From the NCBI RefSeq assembly GCF_000417875.1, contig NW_006920872.1, forward strand, positions 691,947 to 755,946: 64,000 bases of DNA, given 5' to 3'. This document shows, piece by piece, positions 33,192 to 42,200 of the stretch. Both the position numbers and the translations under genes were made by a program. Source of the DNA: Pseudozyma flocculosa PF-1 (lineage: Eukaryota > Basidiomycota > Ustilaginomycetes > Ustilaginales > Ustilaginaceae). The notes beneath the pieces were generated by a model. The model saw only the letters and a list, made by a program, of their open reading frames with translations, was not told the origin of the DNA and ran no database searches. Position 1 is the stretch's first letter. Each line of letters starts with the position of its first letter.

Positions 33192-34805
33192 TCACGAGGC
33201 CATACATTCGGCATATGTTCTCCAGGCGTCTCTTGATCCAGCTAGCCTGAGCAGGACGCGCTCGCCGTTGTCTCCGAAATAGCCTGCCCCAGCCCAGCCC
33301 TTGATGTCTGCCTTGGGAAAAGGTCCAAAGATCTCGATGTCTGGTGCGACGGAACCGCCGGAAGATTGAGCCGCCGCAGCCAGGTACGACGGTGACCACC
33401 GGTACTCCCACCGTTGTGCGGAAGGCTCCGCTGCCTCGGCCTCTGACATGCCGGGACAGGCGCCGGCTGATGCAGACGGCTCGTCGAAGCGCGAGGCAGG
33501 GTCGAAGGTGCCTCGAACGAGACCGGATTTCCTCACATCGCGCAGCAGGCCCTCGTAGGTTTGCTCGTAGATGTCCATCTGACCAAATCGGGACATGAGG
33601 ACCGACGAGAGGTGGGTCACGACTTCGAGGTCGAGGACGGCCTGCGGTTTGGCCTCGGCCTTGGCTGCTGCCGCGTCGACGTCCATGTCGTTGTCGTCGG
33701 CCGCTGCGCGATCGCTGTTGGAGCTGTTGAATCGCCTCTGCTTGATCCCGCGCCGTTGCGCCTTTGGGCCCTTGTCCTTCTTGGCCTCCTTGCCGAGCCG
33801 CTGCAGCGTACCGAGGACCGTCTCGGCCCTGCGCATGTGCTCGACCAGGCGCTTCTTGACGTCGTCTTCGTCGTTGTCTTCTTCGTCGGCTTTTGCCTCC
33901 TTTTCTTGTAGCTCGCGCTCCCGCTTCTGTTGCGCCTCTCTTGCGGCTCGGATCTTGCTGCGCGAGTAATTGCCCGCTAGCCAGACGTCGTGATCGGCGT
34001 GCGGGTCCTTGGCGTTCTCGATGTAGTTGCCCTCCTCGTCAAACTTGCCCGTCTGCATTTCTTCCTTCATGTTGAAGCCGGTGATCCTGACGGCGCTGCC
34101 TCGCTTTCCGCTTTTGCCGGCCTCGGCTTTTCTTTTGCGGCTCATCTCTGCGGCGCGCAGCGGGGTGCCGCCTGGCGAGGTGGGCGGCGTCTTTTCGCTC
34201 CGTGCGTTGAGGTCCATTGCCCCGTCGCCGACGGCATCGTCGTCTTCGTCTTCGGACTCCTCGAGCTCCAGGTCAGGATCCTGCTCGTCGTCTTCGTCGT
34301 CGCCGTTGTCCTCCCTGCCGCTGTCCTGGTCCTTGTCGCGGGACCTGGACGCGAATTCCTGACCTTCAATCTCTCCGAGCTGGAGGAAGCGCTGACGAGG
34401 CTTGTGCTTGTCGCTTTCGTCGCCGCCGCCGCCCTCGTGGTCCGAGTTTGCCGCAAACATGTCGTCTCCGTCGTCATCGTTGTCGTCTGCGGTCTTGGCC
34501 TTGCGCTCGGCCCTTCTCCTGTGGGTGGCGCCGTCGTCTTCGTCGGAGGATTCCGATTCGTAACCCGAGGTGATGAGGCGGCCCTTTCTGCCCTGCTGGT
34601 TGCGCTTGCGGTCCTGCTCCTCTAGCTCTGGGTCATCTTCGATGGTGTCGTGGACCAACGTGCCGCTGGATGCTGCGTCGCGCGCGACATCGCCAGATCT
34701 GTGCCGTTTGGATGGGAGGGACGATGATGAGGGGTCTGCCATATCGTGCGACAGGCGGGCTGCAGGGTTGACGGGGTGGGCCTTTCGCTTTCCGATCGCC
34801 GACAT
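33192..34805 (-). CDS. LIN1: U5 snRNP-associated GYF protein Lin1/CD2BP2
   Basis: An intronless protein of 537 aa. A C-terminal GYF domain (residues 466-537) shows WEYRWSPSYL, then EIFGPFPKADIKGWAGAGYF and ERVLLR. The preceding region is acidic and Lys-rich, with conserved-type blocks RFLQLGEIEGQEF, ITGFNMKEEMQTGKFDEEGN and DVWLAGNYSRSKI; the GKFDEEGNY and W-rich blocks are typical of CD2BP2/Lin1. The human and yeast proteins bind the U5 snRNP protein Prp6/Dim1 through GYF. The frame is open upstream to 35150, but that part is low-complexity and the ATG at 34805 opens the MSAIGKRKAHPVN start. Divergent from the PKH gene. Confidence 0.9.
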   Translation of the reverse strand: MSAIGKRKAHPVNPAARLSHDMADPSSSSLPSKRHRSGDVARDAASSGTLVHDTIEDDPELEEQDRKRNQQGRKGRLITSGYESESSDEDDGATHRRRAERKAKTADDNDDDGDDMFAANSDHEGGGGDESDKHKPRQRFLQLGEIEGQEFASRSRDKDQDSGREDNGDDEDDEQDPDLELEESEDEDDDAVGDGAMDLNARSEKTPPTSPGGTPLRAAEMSRKRKAEAGKSGKRGSAVRITGFNMKEEMQTGKFDEEGNYIENAKDPHADHDVWLAGNYSRSKIRAAREAQQKRERELQEKEAKADEEDNDEDDVKKRLVEHMRRAETVLGTLQRLGKEAKKDKGPKAQRRGIKQRRFNSSNSDRAAADDNDMDVDAAAAKAEAKPQAVLDLEVVTHLSSVLMSRFGQMDIYEQTYEGLLRDVRKSGLVRGTFDPASRFDEPSASAGACPGMSEAEAAEPSAQRWEYRWSPSYLAAAAQSSGGSVAPDIEIFGPFPKADIKGWAGAGYFGDNGERVLLRLAGSRDAWRTYAECMAS

Positions 34806-35171
34806 TGTTGCCGCCTGCGCCTTTGGACGAGATTTGATGATTCGACGGCCGATCGAGGTGGATGGAAGCGGGAGGAAGAGAGGGGATGGGTCGATGGTCG
34901 ATGGTGGGAACAAGAGTCGAGAAAGCGAGGCTCTTTGGACAGCGGAAAGGTGTGTGGAGGTCGTGGTCGGCTGTGTTGGCAGCCAGCCCAGCTCGCCAGT
35001 CACGAATCTGTCGCCACGCTCGGCGCCGGCGGCTGCTCTCGGAAGTCGGAGAATGACAGGCCAGAGGGGGGGGGAAAGAAACAAAGAAGGGGTCTGGGCG
35101 AACGGGCCGTCGACCTGCCTCGCGGCAGCCCTGCCTACCCCATGAGCCATGGGGCTGTGCGCCAGAGACCG

Positions 35172-35210
<39 letters not shown>

Positions 35211-35716
35211 AGGGAGCCAAGGTAGTTTCAGTCACGTCGACGTTGTGGGCGGGTGCTGCCATCCTAGCCTAGTTAGCCTCCTCCTCCCCCTCCTCGACGA
35301 CCAAGACCGCAACGGCAACAGCGACGACGACGACGACAATCAGGCTCCGCATTGAATCTGACCACCCAACTCTCTTTCTCGAGTGCACCGCCTTGTGCAT
35401 CTCGTAGGCCCTCCATTCAGTAGGTCAAGCGCCCACACAGTCCACAAACGCCGCCCTCTCCTCGTCCCTCTTCTGTCCACGCCCAACGTCGTCCCGCCCC
35501 GTCCCGTCCCGTCGGCCGCGACCTACCTCCCGAGCACACACCACCCTCACCCACCATGGGCGCACACCAGAGCGACGAGGCATCATAGACCTCCTCACCC
35601 CCTCATCCTGGCCTCGCGCCGGCGTATAGAGGCGCGCAGAGAGGCAGCCATCATCGATCCCCCTCGATACCACCTCGGCCCCTGCCCATCGCTCCCCTCT
35701 CACGCTCACGTCCGCC
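34806..35716. promoter_or_regulatory. divergent promoter region LIN1/PKH
   Basis: 0.9 kb between divergent starts. It contains a (GA)n microsatellite at about 35169-35204 and C-rich leaders on both sides. No gene was recognised. Confidence 0.4.
35169..35204 (+). repeat. (GA)n microsatellite
   Basis: About eighteen uninterrupted GA units lie in the LIN1/PKH intergenic region. Confidence 0.95.
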
Positions 35717-38700
35717 ATGGTGGATCCGCCGCAGCCAAGCGAGCCCGAAAAGGCTCTCAGCACTGGCACATCGCCGCCCAATGTCTCGGCCCCTGTCGCA
35801 TCCATCAGCCAGGACGCAAAGAGCGCTCCCTCTTCACGCACCGCCACCGTCACACGAGTCCCCACCACCGGACGCATTCGCCACGGACTCCTGTCCCGCG
35901 CAGGCTCAGAGGCAGAGGACCGCTCCCACAAGGCCGAATCGCCCATCAATCTCACATCCGAGGACGAGGACCATCGCATCTCTGACTCGGCCGCCCTCCC
36001 GCGGCGCTTCCCCTCGACTTCGAGCAGCCGCGTCGCCAGCATTCGCGGCGCCTCGACCCACTCCCTCGTCCCCAGCCCGTGGTCGCCTTCTCACGAGCCT
36101 GGCCGTGCAAACGACCCCCTCCGCGACCCTTATGCCAACACCAATGACAGCGGCTCCAGCCTGGGCCGCGCCAAGTCCATCAGCAGCGTCAGCAGCGTCA
36201 ACAGCACCAGCAGCCTGGAGGCCGCCCCCTTTCGAGAGGCACCGTTGGGCAACGTCCGCGTCGGCTTTGGCGGCATCTCTGGCAACCGAGCCTCCCGCCT
36301 CGCCTTCACCCATTTCTCCCCCCCGCAGCCCCAACAGCAAAGTAGCCGTACGCCTGGATCGACATCGCCGCTAGCCATTGAACCAGGTCCGCCTGCAGCC
36401 GGCTTGCCGCCCGAGCCCAAGGGCCCCTCTGATCGCCACAAGGGCGTGCCCAAGAACAACAACAATGCCTGGCTCTATCGCAACGCACCAGGTATGCGGG
36501 GCTCGAGGCTGAGACCCTCCAGCAACGTCGATGCGGGCGATGCCGACGAGGACCCCATCGATCCCGGCCAGGCAACTCCAGGCAAGCGGACGCGTGATGC
36601 TTTGCGCCTCAAGATCGCCAAGAGCGCCAGCAAGCTCGGGCTCAAGACGGCGTCGATGCAAACCCAGTCGACGTCGCCGTTCGGCGACTCCGTCGGCGAC
36701 CCGAGCTTTGTGGGCTCGATACAGCCATCGAGAGCCTCGTCGAGCAGCGAGGAGAACGTGGCTATGGTCCCCGGGTCGCGCAGCCCGCTCAGCACGCGCG
36801 CATCCTTCTTCTCGTCTGGGCCACACAGCCCCCGCATGCTCTCGACGCCGGGTCCTTCGTCATCCTTCAGCTCGACCCCGACCGAGCTTCTGGTCAAGAC
36901 CAGCACGGTCACGAACGCGCCAATGGTCGTGTCCAAGTACACCGGGCTCGCCCCAAAGGCTGAAAGCGGCTCGCCGCTCCACGAGGTGCTCGAAGGCCTC
37001 AGCCGTCTGCCAGGACCCAAGCTTAGTCCGCGAGCAGAAGAGGACGGCCACGCTCCCCAGGATCCTCTGGCGAAGCAAGTCGAGGAATCGCAAGTCAATA
37101 TCCAGAGACCGCCGTTGCTGCGCGCCGATAGCAGCAGCAACTCGCAGGACATGCCGGCCGTGCCCGGGCTCGCGCTCGCAGAGAGTGCCGCCGACGTCTC
37201 GACTTCGAGCACGCTCCGGCCGCCGCCGCGTTCAGTGCGGCGCGATTCACAGGTCAGTACCGCATCGAGGGACGGCACACCTCAGCCCCCGCCGCGAAGT
37301 CCGGTCAAGCCCTCGACGCGCTGCCCGACCGACTTCCACTTCGGCGAGACGCTGGGCGAAGGCTCCTACTCGACCGTCCTCGAAGGTTGGGACCTGCTGT
37401 CGGGACCGGACCCCAAAGAGCCAGGCGCGCTCGATCCGCACGCCATCTCTGCTGCCGCCGCCATGGTAGGCGCCGGCCAAAAGCGTGGGCGCGGCCAGGT
37501 CGACCTGACCGGCAAAAAAGTCTACGCCGTCAAAGTGCTCGACAAGGTGCACATCCTCAAGCAGGGCAAGCAGAAGTATGTCACTGTCGAAAAGGAGGCG
37601 TTGAGCCGCCTGATCAAGTTTCCTGGCGTCGTCACGCTCTTTTGGACATTTCAGGATCGCGAATCCCTCTGTGAGTCCTCATCGACTGGTTCTGACCGGT
37701 GGATCCGGTCCTCTTCAACCGTGGGTGGGCAGCGGGTCCGGCCAAGCTTACCAACCCCCCAACCCCCTTATCTCCCCCGTCTCCCGCGCTGCAGACTTTG
37801 TGCTTGAGCTGGCGGCCAACGGCGAGCTGCTCAGCTTCATCCGCAAGTACGGTTCCTTCGACGAGCACTGCGCACGCTTCTACGCCGCCATGCTCGCCGA
37901 GACTATCCGCGCGATGCACGAGGTCGGAGTGATCCACCGCGACCTGAAGCCGGAGAACGTGCTGCTGGACGCCAACATGCGCATCAAGGTGACCGACTTC
38001 GGCTCGGCCAAGCTCCTGTCGCTGGACAGCACCGAAGCCAGCAACTCGACGCAGTCAGCCGCGGCACAGACACGCAATCGGGCCGCGAGCTTCGTCGGCA
38101 CCGCCGAGTACGTCAGCCCAGAGCTGCTGGCCGATACGGTCCAACCAGCGGGCAAGGCATCGGACTGGTGGGCCTTTGGCTGCGTCGTCTTCCAGATGAT
38201 CACTGGTCGGCCGCCGTTCAAGGGAGTCAACGAGTATCAGACGCTGCAGAAGGTCAAGCACCGGGATTTCGCCTTCCCGAACGGCTTTCCGGAGGATGCT
38301 CGCGACCTGGTGGATCGCCTTCTCGTGCTAGATCCGCAGGCGCGCTTGTCTGCTGTCGATGTTCTTGCGCATCCCTACTTTTCCTCGATCGAATTCGCCA
38401 CACTCTGGGAGCAGCCGGTGCCGGCGGTCAAGACCGGGATCACCGAGCCGGTCAAGCAGGTCTCGCGCGCCTCGTCTTTGCGATCCCGTTCGCGGTCGCG
38501 TTCGCGGTCCGAGATGTCCTTCGACGAGAGCTTCGTTTCAGAGCAGTCGCCGGGGCCTGATCAAGGGGCGCAAAGCTCGCAGGACGCCGCTTCGTCGTGC
38601 GGCGATGACAGCCGGCGCCAACGGTCCGACGATGCCGACGATTCGGACCTTTCAGACGGCACCTCGGATGCCGACTCCGACATACCCATCGAGGCGCCGC

Positions 38701-39294
38701 AGCCGCCAAGCGCGCCGCAGCGTCGCAGCAGCGGCCTCCTCCGCATCATGGACGGCCTCACGACGAAGAGCTCGGCCGGCTCGGAACAGCCAAGCCCGCG
38801 AAGCCCGTCTGGCAGCGGCCTGAGCATGTTTGGCTCGCTAACCGCCCCGATGCCGCGTCGGAGAATCTCGACAATGTCTATCGAGACGGCGAGCCGCAAG
38901 TCGCGCGACCAGGCGTCCGAGAGCGTCGGCAGCCGGTACTCGAGGGAGTCGCGATCGCCGATGCGTTCGAGCGCCCAACTCAGCCCGGCGCCCACTCCAC
39001 GCGGCGCACCAGGGATCCTATCATGGAATGCGCTGCTGCTGCCGCACGAACTGATGCTCTACTCGTGCCCCGTCATCCAAAAGAAGACGGGCACCGGCAA
39101 AATCTTTTCCAAGCGGCGGCAGCTCATCCTCACCAACTTTCCGAGATTGCTCTGCGTCAAGGAGACGCCAGACGTGCTCAAGGTCAAGAGTGAGGTCATC
39201 CTCGGCATCGCCATCGACACTCCCGTTCAGGAGAGCTTCTTGCGCGTGCACGGTCGAGGCGAAGCCTCTTCGGCGGCGGCAACGACGACTACGA

Positions 39295-39330
<36 letters not shown>

Positions 39331-39648
39331 CCGAGGAACCGTTTCCTTTGGTCCATGCAGGGGTTAGCTCGGGCCAGACTGACTTCAAGGAAAAGGTCTC
39401 GCTTGCCGGGCCCAACCTCTTGACCGCGGTCGAATTCAAGGGTGGCAAGTCGTTTACCGTTCGAACAGTGAGTGCTCGTACCGCGTTGCCGAGTGCCGTT
39501 TGTGGTCTCTCGCTGACCGCCCGCATCCCCTCCCCCTTCTGTTTTCCCGAATTCATCGCAGAGCTCCAAGGCCTTTATCTACGAAGTGTTTTCGGGGGAT
39601 GCAGCCACGGTCGTCAAGGGCATCCGCGAAGCCAGCCGGCACCTGTAA
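35717..39648 (+). CDS. PKH1: PDK1-like protein kinase (Pkh family) with C-terminal PH domain
   Basis: Exons 35717-37670, 37795-39467 and 39562-39648 give 1237 aa; introns are 124 and 94 nt. A 538-residue Ser/Pro-rich N-terminus precedes the kinase domain (about 539-895). The glycine loop is GETLGEGSYSTV, the catalytic Lys is K606 (YAVKVLDK), the HRD Asp is D701 (IHRDLKPENVLLD), and the DFG Asp is D719 (VTDFGSAKLL). The activation segment has FVGTAEYVSPELL, as in PDK1. About 40 extra residues sit in the N-lobe before the catalytic Lys. The C-terminal part (about 1060-1237) has PH-domain character: KRRQLILTNFPRLLCVKE, then SSKAFIYEVFSGDAATVVKGIREASRHL across the last splice. Pkh kinases phosphorylate Ypk/Sch9-type AGC kinases in sphingolipid and cell-integrity signalling. 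A run of Thr encoded by (ACG)n lies in the PH region. Confidence 0.9.
39290..39329 (+). repeat. (ACG)n trinucleotide repeat coding for poly-Thr
   Basis: Lies inside the PH region of the PKH gene and encodes TTTTMTTTTTTTTTTTT. Length change would alter only this Thr run, as the frame is kept. Confidence 0.9.
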
Positions 39649-39966
39649 CGTCGCTCCTTCTGTCTTCCACCTCACTCGTTCCGGTCCCGTGATGCATCCT
39701 GGCGTCTTGCCCAGTCTCGTCGGAGAGACGATGATCTCACGTCCGTGCTTCCCTAGAATGACATCGTAAAGACGGGAGCATGGAGCTCGGGACACTCGGC
39801 CCCCTGTCCCGTCGTCGAAGCAGAGTGGCGATGACGGTCTTAAGGGCGCAAGAGCCAGGCCCGAGGCCTTTCGTGGAGCAGAGGGACGAACGGGAACGAT
39901 TGATTCGATCTCGCATGAACGTTCGCAACAATATAGAAAGAAACACCAGCGTCGCTTACATCAGCA
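39649..39966. other. 3' region of PKH and tRNA upstream region
   Basis: 318 bp without a recognisable gene. It ends directly before the first tRNA-Phe. Confidence 0.4.
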
Positions 39967-40080
39967 GCCCTTATAGCTCAGCTGGTACGAGCGTGCGACT
40001 GAAGCTCAGTTCAGTTTAGACCTTCGATTCCATGAGTCGAACACATCGCAAGGTCACCTGTTCGACCCAGGTTGAGGGCA
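39967..40080 (+). tRNA. tRNA-Phe (GAA) with intron
   Basis: Acceptor stem GCCCTTA (39967-39973) pairs with TGAGGGC (40073-40079), with discriminator A at 40080. D arm is GCTC...GAGC. Anticodon GAA is at 40001-40003, with stem TGCGA/TCGCA. T arm is ACCTG-TTCGACC-CAGGT. A 40-nt intron (40005-40044) follows position 37, the usual place. A TTTT run just downstream (about 40086) can serve as pol III terminator. The mature sequence is identical to the copies at 40755 and 62371. Confidence 0.95.
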
Positions 40081-40754
40081 GTGACTTTTGCTTCGCGGTC
40101 TGCCCACAACGCGGACGCTTGCGTCTTGTCCTCAGAGCCCAAGTCCGCGTTGATTCGCAAAATCGATGTGCTTTCGTGGTACAGATTGAAGGAAACTCAG
40201 CTTTTGGTGCTAGCGCTCGGCGGGCGTGTCCAGGCGGATTGCTTCTGTTGCCCGATTTCTATTGGGGGCAAATTTAGAGACGTTTCGCAAATCACTCGGG
40301 CTGCGACTCGGCCCCCGAGCTGGTGCTCGCCCCAGGGTCCCTTAAACTCGGGGTGCAACTCGGGCTGACGACGTTTCGCAAAACTAGGTCGCAGCCCCAG
40401 TTCCGGTCCGAGCTTCTGGACAAACTGGTTGAACTCGGGCTGAGATGTCTGGTGGGCTCTGACTTGGCAGCCCGAGTCGCACAACAATTCGAAATTTGCG
40501 CCAGAGACCCCAAGATCGCGCCAGAGCACCATCTCGGTGCCTGAGTCGCAGCCCGAGTGTGTTGCGAAATGTCTCTAAATAAGTTCCTGGTATCGGCGCA
40601 GGGCCAAGCTTTGTGGCCTCTGCCTGATCCTTCGAATCGAGCTCCATGCAAGCGATGAATCTCTGGCTTGCGACACGGCATCCTGTGAGCTCAGCTCCAC
40701 GAAAGTGAACTTTTTAAAATATATATGTATCAGTTTTCCGAAGAAACATCAACC
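40081..40754. other. spacer between two tRNA-Phe genes
   Basis: The spacer holds the MITE at 40277-40575; the rest is non-coding. Frames crossing it are artefacts of the inverted repeats. Confidence 0.6.
40277..40575. mobile_element. 299-bp MITE with TA target duplication (Tc1/mariner-like)
   Basis: The left end GAGACGTTTCGCAAATCACT and the right end (reverse complement GAGACATTTCGCAACACACT) are near-perfect inverted repeats. These extend about 33 bp, through CGGGCTGCGACTC. TA dinucleotides flank both ends (40275-40276 and 40576-40577). It contains no coding sequence. Shorter internal copies of the ACTCGGGCTG motif occur at several points. TA duplication and size fit a Tc1/mariner (pogo/Fot-type) derivative. 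It is unrelated in its ends to the CATAGCTAGC family. Confidence 0.88.
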
Positions 40755-40869
40755 GCCCTTATAGCTCAGCTGGTACGAGCGTGCGACTGAAGCGTTTTCG
40801 GTTAATGGCCTTCGGCTCCTCGAGTCGGAACAAATCGCAAGGTCACCTGTTCGACCCAGGTTGAGGGCA
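40755..40869 (+). tRNA. tRNA-Phe (GAA) with intron, second copy
   Basis: Same mature sequence as at 39967, with GAA at 40789-40791 and a 41-nt intron (40793-40833) that differs from the first copy's intron at its 5' part. It is followed by a TTTT run near 40875. Confidence 0.95.
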
Positions 40870-42200
40870 CTTGCTTTTGTCAAACCATTTTCCCCTTCTT
40901 AATCTTAAGATTTTGGCTGTCCCATCCTCGATTCGCCCTACTGCCAGCTACTTCAGCTTCCTGACATGCAGTAGCGATTGGTATTGGTCCGCTGGTTGGC
41001 CGACAAAGCTGTGAATGACATCGTTGCCAACACAAGTGCTCAAAGTAATCCCAGGAAAAGGAGGGCATCGAGGGGGGGTTGGGGTCCTGTCCAAGCTCCC
41101 TTCATCTCTTCGAGCTCGTCGGAGCCCAGCAACGCGTCCTCCTAAGAGTCTCGAGTCCATCGCAGCCGGGGCCTGATCGACCTTTCTGCGGGCATCGGCC
41201 ACGTCGGACTAGATGGACACGCCGCTGCTCGATGATATCTTCTGCGGCCGCCAGCAGCAACAACGTCGGCCCATCCTATTTGGCGAGATCGCACAGGGCG
41301 CCATGTAAGAGCCTCCGCGCAGCATGCAGCAGGCGTATCGAGTTCGGGACAGGCTAAGAATGGGCTGCCACGGCCGCTGCCGGTCGCTCACAGGTCGTTG
41401 GTACAGCTTTTCACCTCTGTTGTTTGTCTCGTCGTCTCCGGCGTCGCCATGCCCGTCTAAACGGGAAAAGGCGAGGGGTTTCAAGAGATAGGAGGTGAGA
41501 CAGGGAGAGGGAAAAAGTGGGCAGGTTCTGCTCACCTTGCCCGGTAGCGCGCAGCACAGGCACACACACATTCACTCCGGACCTCGCCCCCTTCTCCTCT
41601 CGTTGGGCTAGTCCCACAATCCTTCTTCGCGGAGGTCCCGCCGCATCACCGTCGCCGGCCGTTTGCCGCGAAAAGACTCGGCTTGTCAGGGCAGGAAGAC
41701 CTCGTCGTCGGTTTCTCTCCCCGCTGGCAGCCACGGTAGCGGCTCGCTTCTCTGGCCGCAGCTCCTTTTGAACTTGCCGTCCGCGGGCGAGCGTCAGAGC
41801 GTTGCTCGAGCCCAGGCCGGGCTCGCTGACTACCGCCGAGCTTGCGTGTCCGTGCGTGCGTCGCGGCGGCCGGTTGAGGTCGACGCATCGAGCCGCCAGA
41901 ACTTTGCCTCTGCCTCGCTACTTGATTGGGCGGGGGCGGTGAGAATCAGTCATCAGCGAACAGACCTGCTGCTTGTAAGAAGTCGATTTCGGAATGTTGG
42001 CAAAAGTACCTGGGCAAAGGTACGTGATGGCCGGTGAGCCTAGACATTACCCGCCATGACAGTGAGGAGACGGCATGTACCGGGCAAGCACGTCAGGCAT
42101 GTGCTCAGGGACGCATACAAAGGCCTCGGGATTTCGAGGATCCATCCACCCGTCTTCCTCCACCACCGCAAGAATGCACCAACGCATGGCGGACGGATCC
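40870..42200. other. intergenic region, second tRNA-Phe to DNA2
   Basis: 1.3 kb without a convincing gene. A 31-codon frame at 41213-41308 (MDTPLLDDIFCGRQQQQRRP...) is too short to support. Longer frames on either strand are low-complexity and Arg-rich. It contains the 3' end of DNA2. Confidence 0.4.

Noticed and set aside
33295..35145. Plus-strand frames opposite LIN1
   Set aside because: Mirror images of the acidic and Lys-rich coding sequence; no motifs.
33192..35150. 652-codon version of LIN1 with an upstream start
   Set aside because: The extra 115 residues read through promoter-like sequence and are not protein-like; the ATG at 34805 fits better.
41213..41308. 31-codon frame MDTPLLDDIFCGRQQQQRRP...
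   Set aside because: Too short and without recognisable similarity or splice partners; noted as part of the intergenic region only.
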